Source: Conexibacter woesei DSM 14684
GTDB taxonomy: Bacteria > Actinomycetota > Thermoleophilia > Solirubrobacterales > Solirubrobacteraceae
Direction of reading: 5' to 3'
Assembly (NCBI RefSeq): GCF_000025265.1
Contig: NC_013739.1
Coordinates: forward strand, 5,008,001-5,072,000
DNA: 64,000 nucleotides
A model generated the notes under the pieces. It saw only the letters and a program-made list of their open reading frames with translations. It did no database searches and had not been told where the DNA came from. Below are positions 27,274 to 35,297 of the stretch, piece by piece (position 1 is the first letter of the stretch; every line of letters starts with the position of its first letter). The position numbers and the translations under genes are program-made.

Positions 27274-27867
27274 ATGCGCCACCGTCTCTTCACCCGCGTC
27301 GTCACGCTCGTGCTCGCCTCCTACGTCGCCCTGCCGGCCGCCGCGCACGGCGCCAGACCGGCCCGTTCGGCCGACACCGGCCAGCCGAGCGCGTGCAGCT
27401 CCGCCCGTGTCGCCGTCACCGCTGCGACGGTCGACAAGGCGAGCGATGCGACGCTGTGCCTGCTCAACCGCGAGCGCGCGAGCCGCGGACTGGCGCCGCT
27501 GCGGATCGACGCGAAGCTCGGCCGTGTCGCCCGCGCCCACTCGCTCGACATGGTCCGCAAGGGCTACTTCGAGCACGAGTCGCGCGACGGCCGCACGCCG
27601 TTCCAGCGGATGCTGGCGGCGCGCTACGTGCCGAAGGGCGCGAGCTGGACGCTCGGCGAGAACATCGGCTGGGGCACCGAGGAGCTGGCGCAGCCGGCCG
27701 CGCTGGTGAAGGCGTGGATGGACAGTCCCGGTCACCGCGCGAACATCCTCAACGGGCGCTTTCGCGAGATCGGGATAGGGATCGTCCCGGGCGTGCCGGT
27801 CCATGACGACGGCCTCGCCGGGCAGGCGGGCGCCACCTACACGACCGACTTCGGCCGCCACTCCTAG
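27274..27867 (+). CDS. Secreted CAP/SCP-domain protein
   Basis: Exported 197-residue protein: signal peptide (about 1-26, ending AAHGA), short spacer, then a CAP domain. CAP signatures are LLNRERASRGLAPLRID, HSLDMVRKGYFEHES, LGENIGWG and AWMDSPGHRANIL. The CAP histidine and glutamate residues are present. Bacterial CAP proteins are extracellular, with mostly unknown roles. It has GGGGGAG 5 nt before the ATG. It is divergent from ligD. Confidence 0.92.
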   Translation: MRHRLFTRVVTLVLASYVALPAAAHGARPARSADTGQPSACSSARVAVTAATVDKASDATLCLLNRERASRGLAPLRIDAKLGRVARAHSLDMVRKGYFEHESRDGRTPFQRMLAARYVPKGASWTLGENIGWGTEELAQPAALVKAWMDSPGHRANILNGRFREIGIGIVPGVPVHDDGLAGQAGATYTTDFGRHS

Positions 27868-27925
27868 CGGAGCGGCTGCCGCCGCCCGGCGACGCGGGGC
27901 GTCGCGACCGGAGTAGTCTGCCGCG

Positions 27926-28522
27926 ATGGCGACCGCTCCCCCGAACGACCTCTGGCTCGTCCGTCACGGCGAGACCGAATGGTCGCGCTCACGCCGGCAC
28001 ACCGGCCGCACGGACATGCCGCTGACGCCGCGCGGCGAGGCGCAGGCCGCCGCGCTCACCGACCGGCTGCGCGACGTCGACTTCGCGCTCGTGCTGGCGA
28101 GCCCGCTGCAGCGCGCCCGGAGGACTGCGGAGCTGGCTGGCTTCGACGGGCGGCTGACGCTCGAACCCGACCTGATGGAGGTCGACTACGGCGAGTACGA
28201 GGGACGCACGACCGCGGAGATCCAGCGCGCCCGGCCGGGCTGGGAGCTGTGGCGCGACGGCTCCCCGGGCGGCGAGTCGATCCCCGACGCCGCCCGCCGC
28301 GCCTCCCGCGCGATCACGCGCGCCCGCGCCGCCGACGGACCGGTCCTGATCGTTGCCCACGGGCACCTGCTGCGCACGCTCGCCGCCGTCGCGCTCGAGC
28401 TCGACCCGACCGCCGGCCGCCACCTCGCGCTCGACCCCGCGACCGTCTCGATCATCGGATCCGAGCGCGAGAACCCCGCGCTGCGGCTCTGGAACGACTC
28501 CGGTCACCTGCCGACCGGCTGA
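27926..28522 (+). CDS. Histidine phosphatase family protein (phosphoglycerate-mutase-like)
   Basis: Cytoplasmic 198-residue enzyme of the histidine phosphatase superfamily. Catalytic His14 is in WLVRHGETEW. The second histidine is in VAHGHLLRTL, and Glu is in LMEVDYGEYEG. These fit a small-molecule phosphatase rather than a true mutase. The ATG sits 6 nt after a TAGTCT -10 box without a ribosome binding site, so a leaderless mRNA is likely. Substrate unknown. Confidence 0.93.
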   Translation: MATAPPNDLWLVRHGETEWSRSRRHTGRTDMPLTPRGEAQAAALTDRLRDVDFALVLASPLQRARRTAELAGFDGRLTLEPDLMEVDYGEYEGRTTAEIQRARPGWELWRDGSPGGESIPDAARRASRAITRARAADGPVLIVAHGHLLRTLAAVALELDPTAGRHLALDPATVSIIGSERENPALRLWNDSGHLPTG

Positions 28523-28597
28523 GCCGCCGCCGCGCCCGCACAGAGTCGGTTCAAAGCGCGTGCCCGCTTGCGCGGGTGCGTCCATACGGTCGCCGGA

Positions 28598-28912
28598 ATG
28601 GTGGTGCGGCGGCGGCATTCGTTCGAAGAGAGACTGGCCCCTGGCGTCGAGATGCGGTGCCGGTGGGAGACCGAGCGCGACGTGGTGGCGTTCGCCAACG
28701 TCCTGGTCGTGGCGGTCAGCGGGGCGTGGCGTACCGTGGACCTGTTCGATTGCACGCACAACGGCTGCAACGACCACCACCGGTACGACTTCGACGGCTA
28801 CAAGCACCCAGCGACCGTCTTCCACCACGGCGCGCCTGCCGAGGCACATCGCAGTTCTATGCGGTTGATCCGCACCGAGTTCGAGAGGATGATCGAGCGA
28901 TGGGAATGGTGA
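28598..28912 (+). CDS. Small protein, first gene of an overlapping pair, possible toxin-like partner
   Basis: Protein of about 104 residues (MVVRRRHSFEERL), compact and mixed, with VVAFANVLVVAVSGAWRTV, then a Cys/His-rich stretch (DCTHNGCNDHHRYDF) and a helical end IRTEFERMIERWEW. I do not recognise it firmly. The layout of beta strands, His-rich middle and C-terminal helix resembles small stand-alone domains found in toxin-antitoxin cassettes. It overlaps the next gene by 13 nt, so they are co-translated. A TTG start at 28568 is possible; ATG 28598 is preferred. Codon use has more A/T than its neighbours. Confidence 0.6.
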   Translation: MVVRRRHSFEERLAPGVEMRCRWETERDVVAFANVLVVAVSGAWRTVDLFDCTHNGCNDHHRYDFDGYKHPATVFHHGAPAEAHRSSMRLIRTEFERMIERWEW

Positions 28913-29136
28913 GACGAACGCAGCGGTCGGCCGCACAGCTGGCGACGTCGCGGGTGGTCGATGCGGAGGTCGACCGGGTCATCGAAGGCGACGAGCCGCG
29001 CTTCGGGAACCCGGCGTCGTTCATCCCCTCCGACCTCCTGACCTCCGAGGGAATCGCCGAGGCGCACGGGCGCGGGTGCACCGTCGTGATCGTCGACGCG
29101 GACGAGAACGTGCGGGTGCTGCCGGTTCCGGAGTAG
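28900..29136 (+). CDS. Small acidic-ended protein, second gene of the overlapping pair, possible antitoxin-like partner
   Basis: A 78-residue protein beginning MGMVRRTQRSAAQLATSRVV and ending VVIVDADENVRVLPVPE. It begins inside the preceding gene (13-nt overlap), with GAGAGGA about 10 nt before the ATG. It is basic at the start and acidic in the middle and end. I know no family. The close coupling of two small orphan proteins is the only functional hint. Confidence 0.55.
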   Translation: MGMVRRTQRSAAQLATSRVVDAEVDRVIEGDEPRFGNPASFIPSDLLTSEGIAEAHGRGCTVVIVDADENVRVLPVPE

Positions 29137-29210
29137 GCGCGAGGGCGGTGGGACGGGCGGGCGGCGGGGCTGCGAGCGATCCGGGACGGGGCGGGGGCCG
29201 TATCAGGGGT

Positions 29211-30005
29211 GTGAACCTCGACGGCGCCACATGCCTCGTGACCGGGGCGAACCGCGGGATCGGGCGGGCGATCGCGGTGGAGCTGGCGAAACGGCCGGTC
29301 CGGCTGCTCGCCGGGGTGCGGTCGCTCGACAGTTGGGCGGAGCTCGACGTGGCCGGGCAACGCGTACGCGACGTGCGCGCGGTCCGGCTCGACCTGTCGA
29401 GCCGCGCGGCGATCGACGCCTGCTTCGCGCAGCTCGGCCGGGAGCTGGACCAGGTCGACGTGCTCGTCAACAACGCCGGGGCGATGACGGGCGGCCTGCT
29501 GGAAGAACAGGCGATGGAGGAGATCGAGGCGATGGTGCAGGTCAACCTGCTCGCCGCGATCCAGCTGACGCAGCGGGTCCTGCCCGGGATGCTCGCGCGT
29601 GGCCGCGGGACGATCGTCAACAACGCCTCGATCAGCGGCTACGCCTACTTCCCCTCCGCCTCGACGTACGCCGCCTCGAAGGCCGGCGTCGTCGCGTTCA
29701 CCGAGTCGCTCCAGCGCGAGCTGCGCGGCACCGGCGTGCGCACGCTCCAGCTCGTCACGCCCGGCGTCGAGTCGGACATGCTCGACGCGACCACCGCGCT
29801 CTACTCGCGCCACCTCGACACCTCCGGCTGGGAGACGCTCCCCGCCGCCGAGTGGGCGCGCCGCGCGGTGGAGGCGATCGAGCAGGACAGGCGCGTGCTC
29901 GGACCCGGCGGCCGCAGCGCGCTCGCGAAGCTCGCCTCGCGCGGCCCCGCGCAGCTGCTCGACGCGATCGCGGCGCGCTCGTTCAGCCGCACGCCGCGGC
30001 GCTGA
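29211..30005 (+). CDS. Short-chain dehydrogenase/reductase
   Basis: NAD(P)-dependent SDR of 264 residues. Cofactor motif TGANRGIG is at 11-18, NNAG at 87-90, and the catalytic set includes Ser140/Ser142, Tyr153 and Lys157 (YAASK). GTG start at 29211 with AGGGG close upstream. Its 3' end, with the stop codon, forms one arm of an 11-bp inverted repeat whose other arm holds the stop codon of the convergent cyclopropane synthase-like gene. Substrate unknown; a lipid or ketoacyl substrate is possible given the neighbours. Confidence 0.92.
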   Translation: MNLDGATCLVTGANRGIGRAIAVELAKRPVRLLAGVRSLDSWAELDVAGQRVRDVRAVRLDLSSRAAIDACFAQLGRELDQVDVLVNNAGAMTGGLLEEQAMEEIEAMVQVNLLAAIQLTQRVLPGMLARGRGTIVNNASISGYAYFPSASTYAASKAGVVAFTESLQRELRGTGVRTLQLVTPGVESDMLDATTALYSRHLDTSGWETLPAAEWARRAVEAIEQDRRVLGPGGRSALAKLASRGPAQLLDAIAARSFSRTPRR

Positions 30006-30034
30006 GCGGCGCGGTGGCGCGCTCGCCGCTCAGC
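30001..30034. terminator. Bidirectional hairpin containing both stop codons
   Basis: GCTGAGCGGCG (30001-30011) pairs perfectly with CGCCGCTCAGC (30024-30034) around a 12-nt loop. The left arm holds the SDR stop TGA (+) and the right arm the stop of the minus-strand gene. Confidence 0.7.
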
Positions 30035-31346
30035 TCGACGCCGCGGCGCTGAGCGGGTCGTCGGCGCCTGCGCCGGCGGGTGGGCCGAGATCGTCGATCG
30101 TCAGCGTCGGGATCCGTGCCAGCTCGGGCAGCGGCTCGGCGCGGAAGCCGGGCTTGGCGAGCGTCAGCTGGACGTCGCGGATCCGCCGCTCCGCGAAGCC
30201 GGCCTCGCAGTAGGCGAGGTACAGCTCCCAGATGCGGCGGAAGCGCTCGTCGTAGCCGTGCTCGCGCAGCTCGTGCCAGCGCGCGAGGAAGTTCTCGCGC
30301 CAGTGCCGCAACGTCGGCACGTAGTGGGCTGTGATGTCCTCCATCCGGACGCCGCGCAGGTCGGTCCGGCCGACCGACCGCTCGATCGCCGCCATCGACG
30401 GCAGCGTGCCGCCCGGGAACACGAACGCGTTGATGAAGCCAACCGACGCGCGCTCGACGCGGTACGTCAGGTCCGACGTGACGATCGCCTGCAGCAGCAT
30501 CGCGCCGTCGTCCTTCAGCCGTCGCGCGCAGACCGCGAAGTAGGTGTCGAGATGCTCCCACCCGACCGCTTCGATCATCTCGATCGAGACGAGCTTGTCG
30601 TAGCGGCCGCGGAGATCGCGATAGTCCTGCAGCAGCACCGTGACGCGGTCCGCCAGACCCGCCGCGCGCACCGCCGCGACCGCGTGCTCGTGCTGCGCGC
30701 GCGAGATCGTCGTCGTCGTGACGCGGCAGCCCCACCGCTGCGCGGCGTGGATCGCGAAGCCGCCCCAGCCGGTCCCGATCTCCAGCACGTGGTCGGACGG
30801 GCGGAGGTCGAGCGTGCGGCCGATCCGCTCCAGCTTCGCGACCGACGCCTCCCTCAGCGTCGCGCCCGGGCGCTCGAAGATCCCGCACGAGTACATCATC
30901 GTCTCGTCGAGGAAACGGGCGAACAGCTCGTTGCCGAGGTCGTAGTGCGCGGCGATCCGCTCGCGCGAGCGCGCACGCGTGTTGGCGCGGCGCTTCCACG
31001 CGAACCGCTGCGCCGGCCCTGTCAGCGGCAGCAGCCGCTCCCGCACGCGGTCGCCGGCGACCATCGCACGCGCCGCGATCCGCACGAGCGTGACGAGGTC
31101 GTCGCACGTCCACAGGCCGTCGCGGTACGCGCGGCCCAGCCCGACGCCGCGCGCGCCGACCAGCTCCGTGTAGAACGCTGGCGAGCGCACGACCACACGC
31201 GCCCGCAGCGGCGCGGCCGGCGGACCCGCCTGGGCGCCCAGCGCGACGACGCGGCCGCCGGGCTCGACCAGCTCGATCACCCCGCCCCGGACGCGCGCGA
31301 GCAGCGCGTGCGCCGTGGCACGGGCCGCGCGCTCGCGCGGCCTCAC
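30030..31346 (-). CDS. Cyclopropane-fatty-acyl-phospholipid synthase family methyltransferase
   Basis: SAM-dependent enzyme of 438 residues acting on unsaturated acyl chains of phospholipids. The SAM site is VLEIGTGWGG, followed by VSIEMIEAVGWEHLD (catalytic region) and FINAFVFPGG. It starts at GTG 31346, overlapping the stop of the DUF1365 gene by GTGA. As third gene in an operon with an FAD oxidoreductase and a DUF1365 protein, it may make a modified (cyclopropane, branched or furan) fatty acid. The exact product cannot be told. Confidence 0.92.
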   Translation of the reverse strand: MRPRERAARATAHALLARVRGGVIELVEPGGRVVALGAQAGPPAAPLRARVVVRSPAFYTELVGARGVGLGRAYRDGLWTCDDLVTLVRIAARAMVAGDRVRERLLPLTGPAQRFAWKRRANTRARSRERIAAHYDLGNELFARFLDETMMYSCGIFERPGATLREASVAKLERIGRTLDLRPSDHVLEIGTGWGGFAIHAAQRWGCRVTTTTISRAQHEHAVAAVRAAGLADRVTVLLQDYRDLRGRYDKLVSIEMIEAVGWEHLDTYFAVCARRLKDDGAMLLQAIVTSDLTYRVERASVGFINAFVFPGGTLPSMAAIERSVGRTDLRGVRMEDITAHYVPTLRHWRENFLARWHELREHGYDERFRRIWELYLAYCEAGFAERRIRDVQLTLAKPGFRAEPLPELARIPTLTIDDLGPPAGAGADDPLSAAASS

Positions 31347-32152
31347 CTCGCCGCCTCCGCGGGCTCCGCCCGCTCGACCGGAGCGGTCTCGGCCGGGGCG
31401 GGCTCGCCCGCAGGCGGCTTCGCGTGCCACTCCGCCCCCTTCAGCCGCAGCCGCAGCGCCTGCCAGTAGATCCGCACCAGCACCTGCCCGGTGACGCACG
31501 GGTAGCGCAAGAGGATCCTGCTCAGCGCCCGCGGCGACAGCTCGCGCCGCCGCAGCGCGAGCGCCGCGGCGAATATCAGCTCGCCGTCGCGCTCGTTCGC
31601 GATCGAGATCGCGATCCGCTCGCCCGGCGCCGAGATCGTCCAGACGTGCTCCAGCTCGGACTCCATCAGCGGGGAGACGTGGAGCGCCTTGGTGTGCCGG
31701 CTTCTCAGCACGTTGTCAGCGTTCCCACCGCCCGGCGCGACGTAAGCATGGCGCTCGCCCCACGGCGTGTTCGTCACCTCCGCGACGACCGCCTCGACGT
31801 GCTCGCCGCTCGTGTCGAAGCACCAGTAGAACGCGACGGGGTTGAAGCCGACGCCCCACGTGCGGACCTGCCCGAGCATCCGCACCGGCCCCTGCGGCCG
31901 CGCCCCCAGCCGCTCCTGCACGAGGTCGCGCACGGCGACGTCGAGCGGGACGGCGGGATCGCCGAGGTAGTCCGCCCGGCGCCACCACGCCGGCGCCGCC
32001 CGACGCGCCGACCACAGCAGGTGGCCGTCGAACAGCTCCGGCAGCTCCGCGAGGTCGAGGTACATGAAGTACAGCCGCGCCTTGAACGCGTGCGCGACCG
32101 GCACGCGACGGCGGTGCGCGACGACGCCCTCGTAGATCGCCGAGACGGTCAC
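31343..32152 (-). CDS. DUF1365 family protein
   Basis: Protein of 269 residues with DUF1365 hallmarks: IYEGVVAHRRRVPVAHAF, RTWGVGFNPVAFYWCFD, EVTNTPWGERHAYV and FHVSP-like KALHVSP. Biochemical activity is not established for the family. It is nearly always found between an FAD-dependent amine-oxidase-like gene and a Cfa-type gene, and is linked to fatty acid modification. GTG start at 32152, overlapping the upstream stop by GTGA. The C-terminus adds a Pro/Glu/Ala-rich tail (about 245-269). Confidence 0.9.
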   Translation of the reverse strand: MTVSAIYEGVVAHRRRVPVAHAFKARLYFMYLDLAELPELFDGHLLWSARRAAPAWWRRADYLGDPAVPLDVAVRDLVQERLGARPQGPVRMLGQVRTWGVGFNPVAFYWCFDTSGEHVEAVVAEVTNTPWGERHAYVAPGGGNADNVLRSRHTKALHVSPLMESELEHVWTISAPGERIAISIANERDGELIFAAALALRRRELSPRALSRILLRYPCVTGQVLVRIYWQALRLRLKGAEWHAKPPAGEPAPAETAPVERAEPAEAAR

Positions 32153-33414
32153 AGGCGCCCGCCGAACCGCGCGCAGGCGCGCAGCGCGCTGCGCACGCCG
32201 TCCTCGTGGAAGCCCCAGCCCCAGTACGCGCCGCAGAAGGAGGTGCGGCCGACGCCGTCCAGCTCCTCCCAGCGGCGCTGCGCCGCGGTGCCGGCGCGCG
32301 TGTAGACGGGATGGTCGTAGGCGAATCGCTCGATCACGTGCTCGCCGCGGACGTCGTCGGCGCGGTTGAGCGTGACGAGGTACTCGCGCCCGGCGCCGCG
32401 CAGCGCCTGCAGCCGATTCAGGTGGTAAGTCACCGTCGGCCGCCCGGTCGCGCGCTCGGTCAGGTGGTAGTTCCAGCTCGCCCACGCGCGCCGGCGGCGC
32501 GGCAGCAGGCCGCGATCGGTGTGCAGGACGACGTCGTTGCGCTGGTAGGGGAACGCGCCGAGCAGCTCCAGCTCGCGCTCGCGCGGATCGCTCAGCAGCC
32601 GCAGCGCCTGGTCGGCGTGCGCCGCGATCACGACGTGGTCGAAGCGCTCCGGCGCGCAGCCGCGCGGCGTCACCTCGACGCGGTCGGGATGACGCGAGAC
32701 CGCCTCGACCGGTGTCGCGACGCGCACGCGACGCTCCCCGAGCCGCGCGGCGATCGCCTCGACGTACCGCCGCGAGCCGCCGTCGATCGTGCGCCACTGC
32801 GGGCGGTCGCGCAAACCGAGCATCCCGTGGTTGTCGAAGAACTCGACCAGGAAGCGGGCCGGGAACCGCCACAGCTGCTCGGGGTCAGCCGACCAGACCG
32901 CGGACGCCTGCGGCACGATCAGCCGCTCCACGAACGCGTCGGAGTAGCGCCGCGCGGCGAGGTACTCGCGCAGCGACGGATCCCACTCCCCCGCGCTCGT
33001 GCCGAGCAGCTCGCGCGCCTCGCGGTTGAAGCGCACGAGGTCGGCGACCATCCGCTGGAACCACGGCGTGACGAGATGGGCGCGCTTGGCGTAGAGGCCG
33101 TTCGGCGATGCGCCGTTGTACTCGAAGTCGCCGACCGCGTCCGCGACGCCGAACGACATCGGCGCCGGCTGCGTGGCGACGCCGAGCTGCTCCAGCAGCC
33201 GCTGGAAGCACGGGTAGTTGCGGTCGTTGTGGACGATGAAGCCGGTGTCGACGGCGTGGCTCGCCCCGCGTTCGTCCTCGACCTCGACGGTGTGCGCGTG
33301 CCCGCCGAGTTGGTCGCCGCGCTCGAACAGCGTCACGTCGTGGACGCCCGTCCGGTGCAGCAGGTGAGCGGCGACGAGCCCAGAGACGCCGCCGCCGATG
33401 ATCGCGATCTTCAC
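32149..33414 (-). CDS. FAD/NAD(P)-binding oxidoreductase (amine-oxidase-like), lipid-modification operon
   Basis: Flavoprotein of 421 residues starting MKIAIIGGGVSGLVAA (dinucleotide-binding motif GGGVSGL). It has VDTGFIVHNDRNYPCFQRL and a C-terminal SFCGAYWGWGFHEDGV, as in the oxidoreductases that precede DUF1365 and Cfa-type genes. It is the first gene of a three-gene operon whose start codons overlap the previous stops. GTG start at 33414, divergent from enoyl-CoA hydratase with only 51 nt between. It probably reduces or oxidises an acyl chain together with the downstream methyltransferase. Confidence 0.92.
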   Translation of the reverse strand: MKIAIIGGGVSGLVAAHLLHRTGVHDVTLFERGDQLGGHAHTVEVEDERGASHAVDTGFIVHNDRNYPCFQRLLEQLGVATQPAPMSFGVADAVGDFEYNGASPNGLYAKRAHLVTPWFQRMVADLVRFNREARELLGTSAGEWDPSLREYLAARRYSDAFVERLIVPQASAVWSADPEQLWRFPARFLVEFFDNHGMLGLRDRPQWRTIDGGSRRYVEAIAARLGERRVRVATPVEAVSRHPDRVEVTPRGCAPERFDHVVIAAHADQALRLLSDPRERELELLGAFPYQRNDVVLHTDRGLLPRRRRAWASWNYHLTERATGRPTVTYHLNRLQALRGAGREYLVTLNRADDVRGEHVIERFAYDHPVYTRAGTAAQRRWEELDGVGRTSFCGAYWGWGFHEDGVRSALRACARFGGRL

Positions 33415-33465
33415 GATGGGTCCTACGCACCGGACCCGCGAGCGGTTGAGTAGCCTCCTCTGCGC

Positions 33466-34230
33466 ATGCCCGTCTCAGTCGAACGCGACGGTCCCGTCAC
33501 GACGGTGGTGCTCGACGAGCCCGCCGTCCGCAACGCGGTCGACCGCCCGACCGCGGATGCGCTCGCGGACGCCTTCCGCGCGTTCGAGGCGGACGAGGAC
33601 GCGTCGGTCGCGGTGCTGTGGGGCGCGGGCGGGACGTTCTGCGCCGGCGCGAACCTGAGAGCGATAGCCGAGGGCCGAGGGAACCGCATCGAGCCCGACG
33701 GCGACGGCCCGATGGGTCCCAGCCGCATGCTGCTGTCCAAGCCCGTGATCGCCGCCGTCGCCGGCCATGCCGTCGCGGGCGGGCTGGAGCTGGCGCTGTG
33801 GTGCGACCTGCGCGTCGTCGAGGAGGACGCGGTCCTCGGCGTCTTCTGCCGCCGCTGGGGCGTCCCGCTGATCGACGGCGGCACGGTGCGGCTGCCGCGG
33901 ATCGTCGGGCTCGGCCGCGCGCTCGACCTGATCCTGACCGGACGGCCCGTCGACGCGCAGGAGGCGCTGGCGATCGGCCTCGCGAACCGCGTCGTCGGCG
34001 TCGGCGAGTCGCGCGCGGCGGCCGAGGCGCTCGCGCACGAGCTGGCGCGCCTCCCGCAGCTGTGCATGCGGCACGACCGGCTGTCCGCGTACGAGCAGCA
34101 CGACCTCGCACTCGATGCCGCGCTCGCGAACGAGCTGCGGCACGGCCTCGTCGCGCTCGAGCACGAGGCGCTCGACGGCGCGACGCGCTTCGCCGGCGGG
34201 GCCGGCCGCGGCGGGGCGCCCGCGGAGTGA
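33466..34230 (+). CDS. Enoyl-CoA hydratase/isomerase family protein
   Basis: Crotonase-fold enzyme of 254 residues. The oxyanion-hole motif FCAGANLRAIAE and AAVAGHAVAGGLELAL are present. In the second active-site region it has GVPLIDGGTVRLPRIVG, which lacks the usual pair of catalytic Glu residues at standard spacing, so it may be an isomerase or other crotonase rather than a true hydratase. No strong ribosome binding site; a TAGCCT box lies 9 nt before the ATG. Same strand as gluQ downstream. Confidence 0.9.
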   Translation: MPVSVERDGPVTTVVLDEPAVRNAVDRPTADALADAFRAFEADEDASVAVLWGAGGTFCAGANLRAIAEGRGNRIEPDGDGPMGPSRMLLSKPVIAAVAGHAVAGGLELALWCDLRVVEEDAVLGVFCRRWGVPLIDGGTVRLPRIVGLGRALDLILTGRPVDAQEALAIGLANRVVGVGESRAAAEALAHELARLPQLCMRHDRLSAYEQHDLALDAALANELRHGLVALEHEALDGATRFAGGAGRGGAPAE

Positions 34231-34267
34231 CCGCGAAAGCACTCGGCCAGGGCCTCGGCTTCCGAGC

Positions 34268-35218
34268 GTGAACTCGCCAGGGGCTCCTTCACGCGGTGCG
34301 GTCGGGACGTCGTCCCGCGACGGCCGCTTCGCGCCGAGCCCGAGCGGGCCGCTGCACCTCGGCAACCTGCGCACCGCGCTGCTCGCGTGGCTGTTCGCGC
34401 GGTCGGCGGGCGCGGGCTTCCTCGTCCGCATCGAGGACCTCGACCCCGGTCGCTCGCGGCCCGAGCACGAGGCCGGGCAGCTCGCCGACCTCGCCGCCCT
34501 CGGGCTCGACTGGGACGCGCCGCTCGTGCGGCAGTCAGAGCGGCGCCAGCTGCACCGCGCGGCGCTCGAGCGGCTGCGGGCCGACGGACGCGTCTATCCG
34601 TGCTGGTGCACGCGCGCGGAGATCCGCGAGGCGGCGTCGGCCGCGCACGGGCCGCTGCCGGAGGGCGCCTACCGCGGCACGTGCCGGCGGCTGACCGCCG
34701 CGGAACGGGCCGACCGCGAGCGGTCGGGGCGACCGCCGGCGCTGCGTCTCGACGCGGGCGCGGCGGAGGTCGGATTCGAGGACCGGCTGCACGGCCGCGT
34801 CGAGCAGGTCGTCGACGACCTCGTGCTGTGGCGCAACGACGACACGCCCGCGTACAACCTCGCGGTCGTCGTCGACGACGGCGACCAGCGGATCGGCGAG
34901 ATCGTGCGCGGCGACGACCTCCTGGAGACGACGCCGCGGCAGCTGCTGGTGCAGCGGCTGCTCGACCTGCCGGCGCCGTCGTATGCGCACGTCCCGCTCG
35001 TGCTCGGCCCCGACGGCAGCCGGCTCGCGAAGCGGCACGGGGCGGTCACGCTCGCGGACGTGCAGGCCGTGCGCGGCTGGGAGCCGGCCGACGCGCTCGC
35101 GTGGATGGCGCGGAGCCTGGGGCTCGCCGAGGACGGCGAGCGCGTCACGCCGGCGCTGCTGGAGGAACGCTTCCGGCCCGCGCGGATCCCGCGCGAGCCG
35201 ACGACGTTCAGCGGATGA
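34268..35218 (+). CDS. gluQ: Glutamyl-queuosine tRNA(Asp) synthetase (GluQRS)
   Basis: Truncated glutamyl-tRNA synthetase paralogue of 316 residues, without an anticodon-binding domain; it attaches Glu to queuosine-34 of tRNA-Asp. HIGH-like motif APSPSGPLHLGNL near residue 23, RIEDLDPGR, a Cys-containing zinc region (YPCWCTRAEI), and KMSKS-like LAKRHGA. GTG start at 34268 (VNSPGAPSRG). Its presence implies queuosine-modified tRNA in this organism. Confidence 0.92.
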   Translation: MNSPGAPSRGAVGTSSRDGRFAPSPSGPLHLGNLRTALLAWLFARSAGAGFLVRIEDLDPGRSRPEHEAGQLADLAALGLDWDAPLVRQSERRQLHRAALERLRADGRVYPCWCTRAEIREAASAAHGPLPEGAYRGTCRRLTAAERADRERSGRPPALRLDAGAAEVGFEDRLHGRVEQVVDDLVLWRNDDTPAYNLAVVVDDGDQRIGEIVRGDDLLETTPRQLLVQRLLDLPAPSYAHVPLVLGPDGSRLAKRHGAVTLADVQAVRGWEPADALAWMARSLGLAEDGERVTPALLEERFRPARIPREPTTFSG

Positions 35219-35261
35219 GGCGGGCGCCGCGACGCCCGCGAGTCGCGAGGAGTGGTGAATC

Positions 35262-35280
35262 GACCACGCTGGACGTGGTC
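35262..35280. terminator. Hairpin between convergent gluQ and helicase genes
   Basis: GACCACG (35262-35268) pairs with CGTGGTC (35274-35280) with loop CTGGA. A second 7-bp GC hairpin lies at 35220-35239. Either could act as a terminator. Confidence 0.4.
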
Positions 35281-35297
35281 AGATCGCCATTCCTCGC

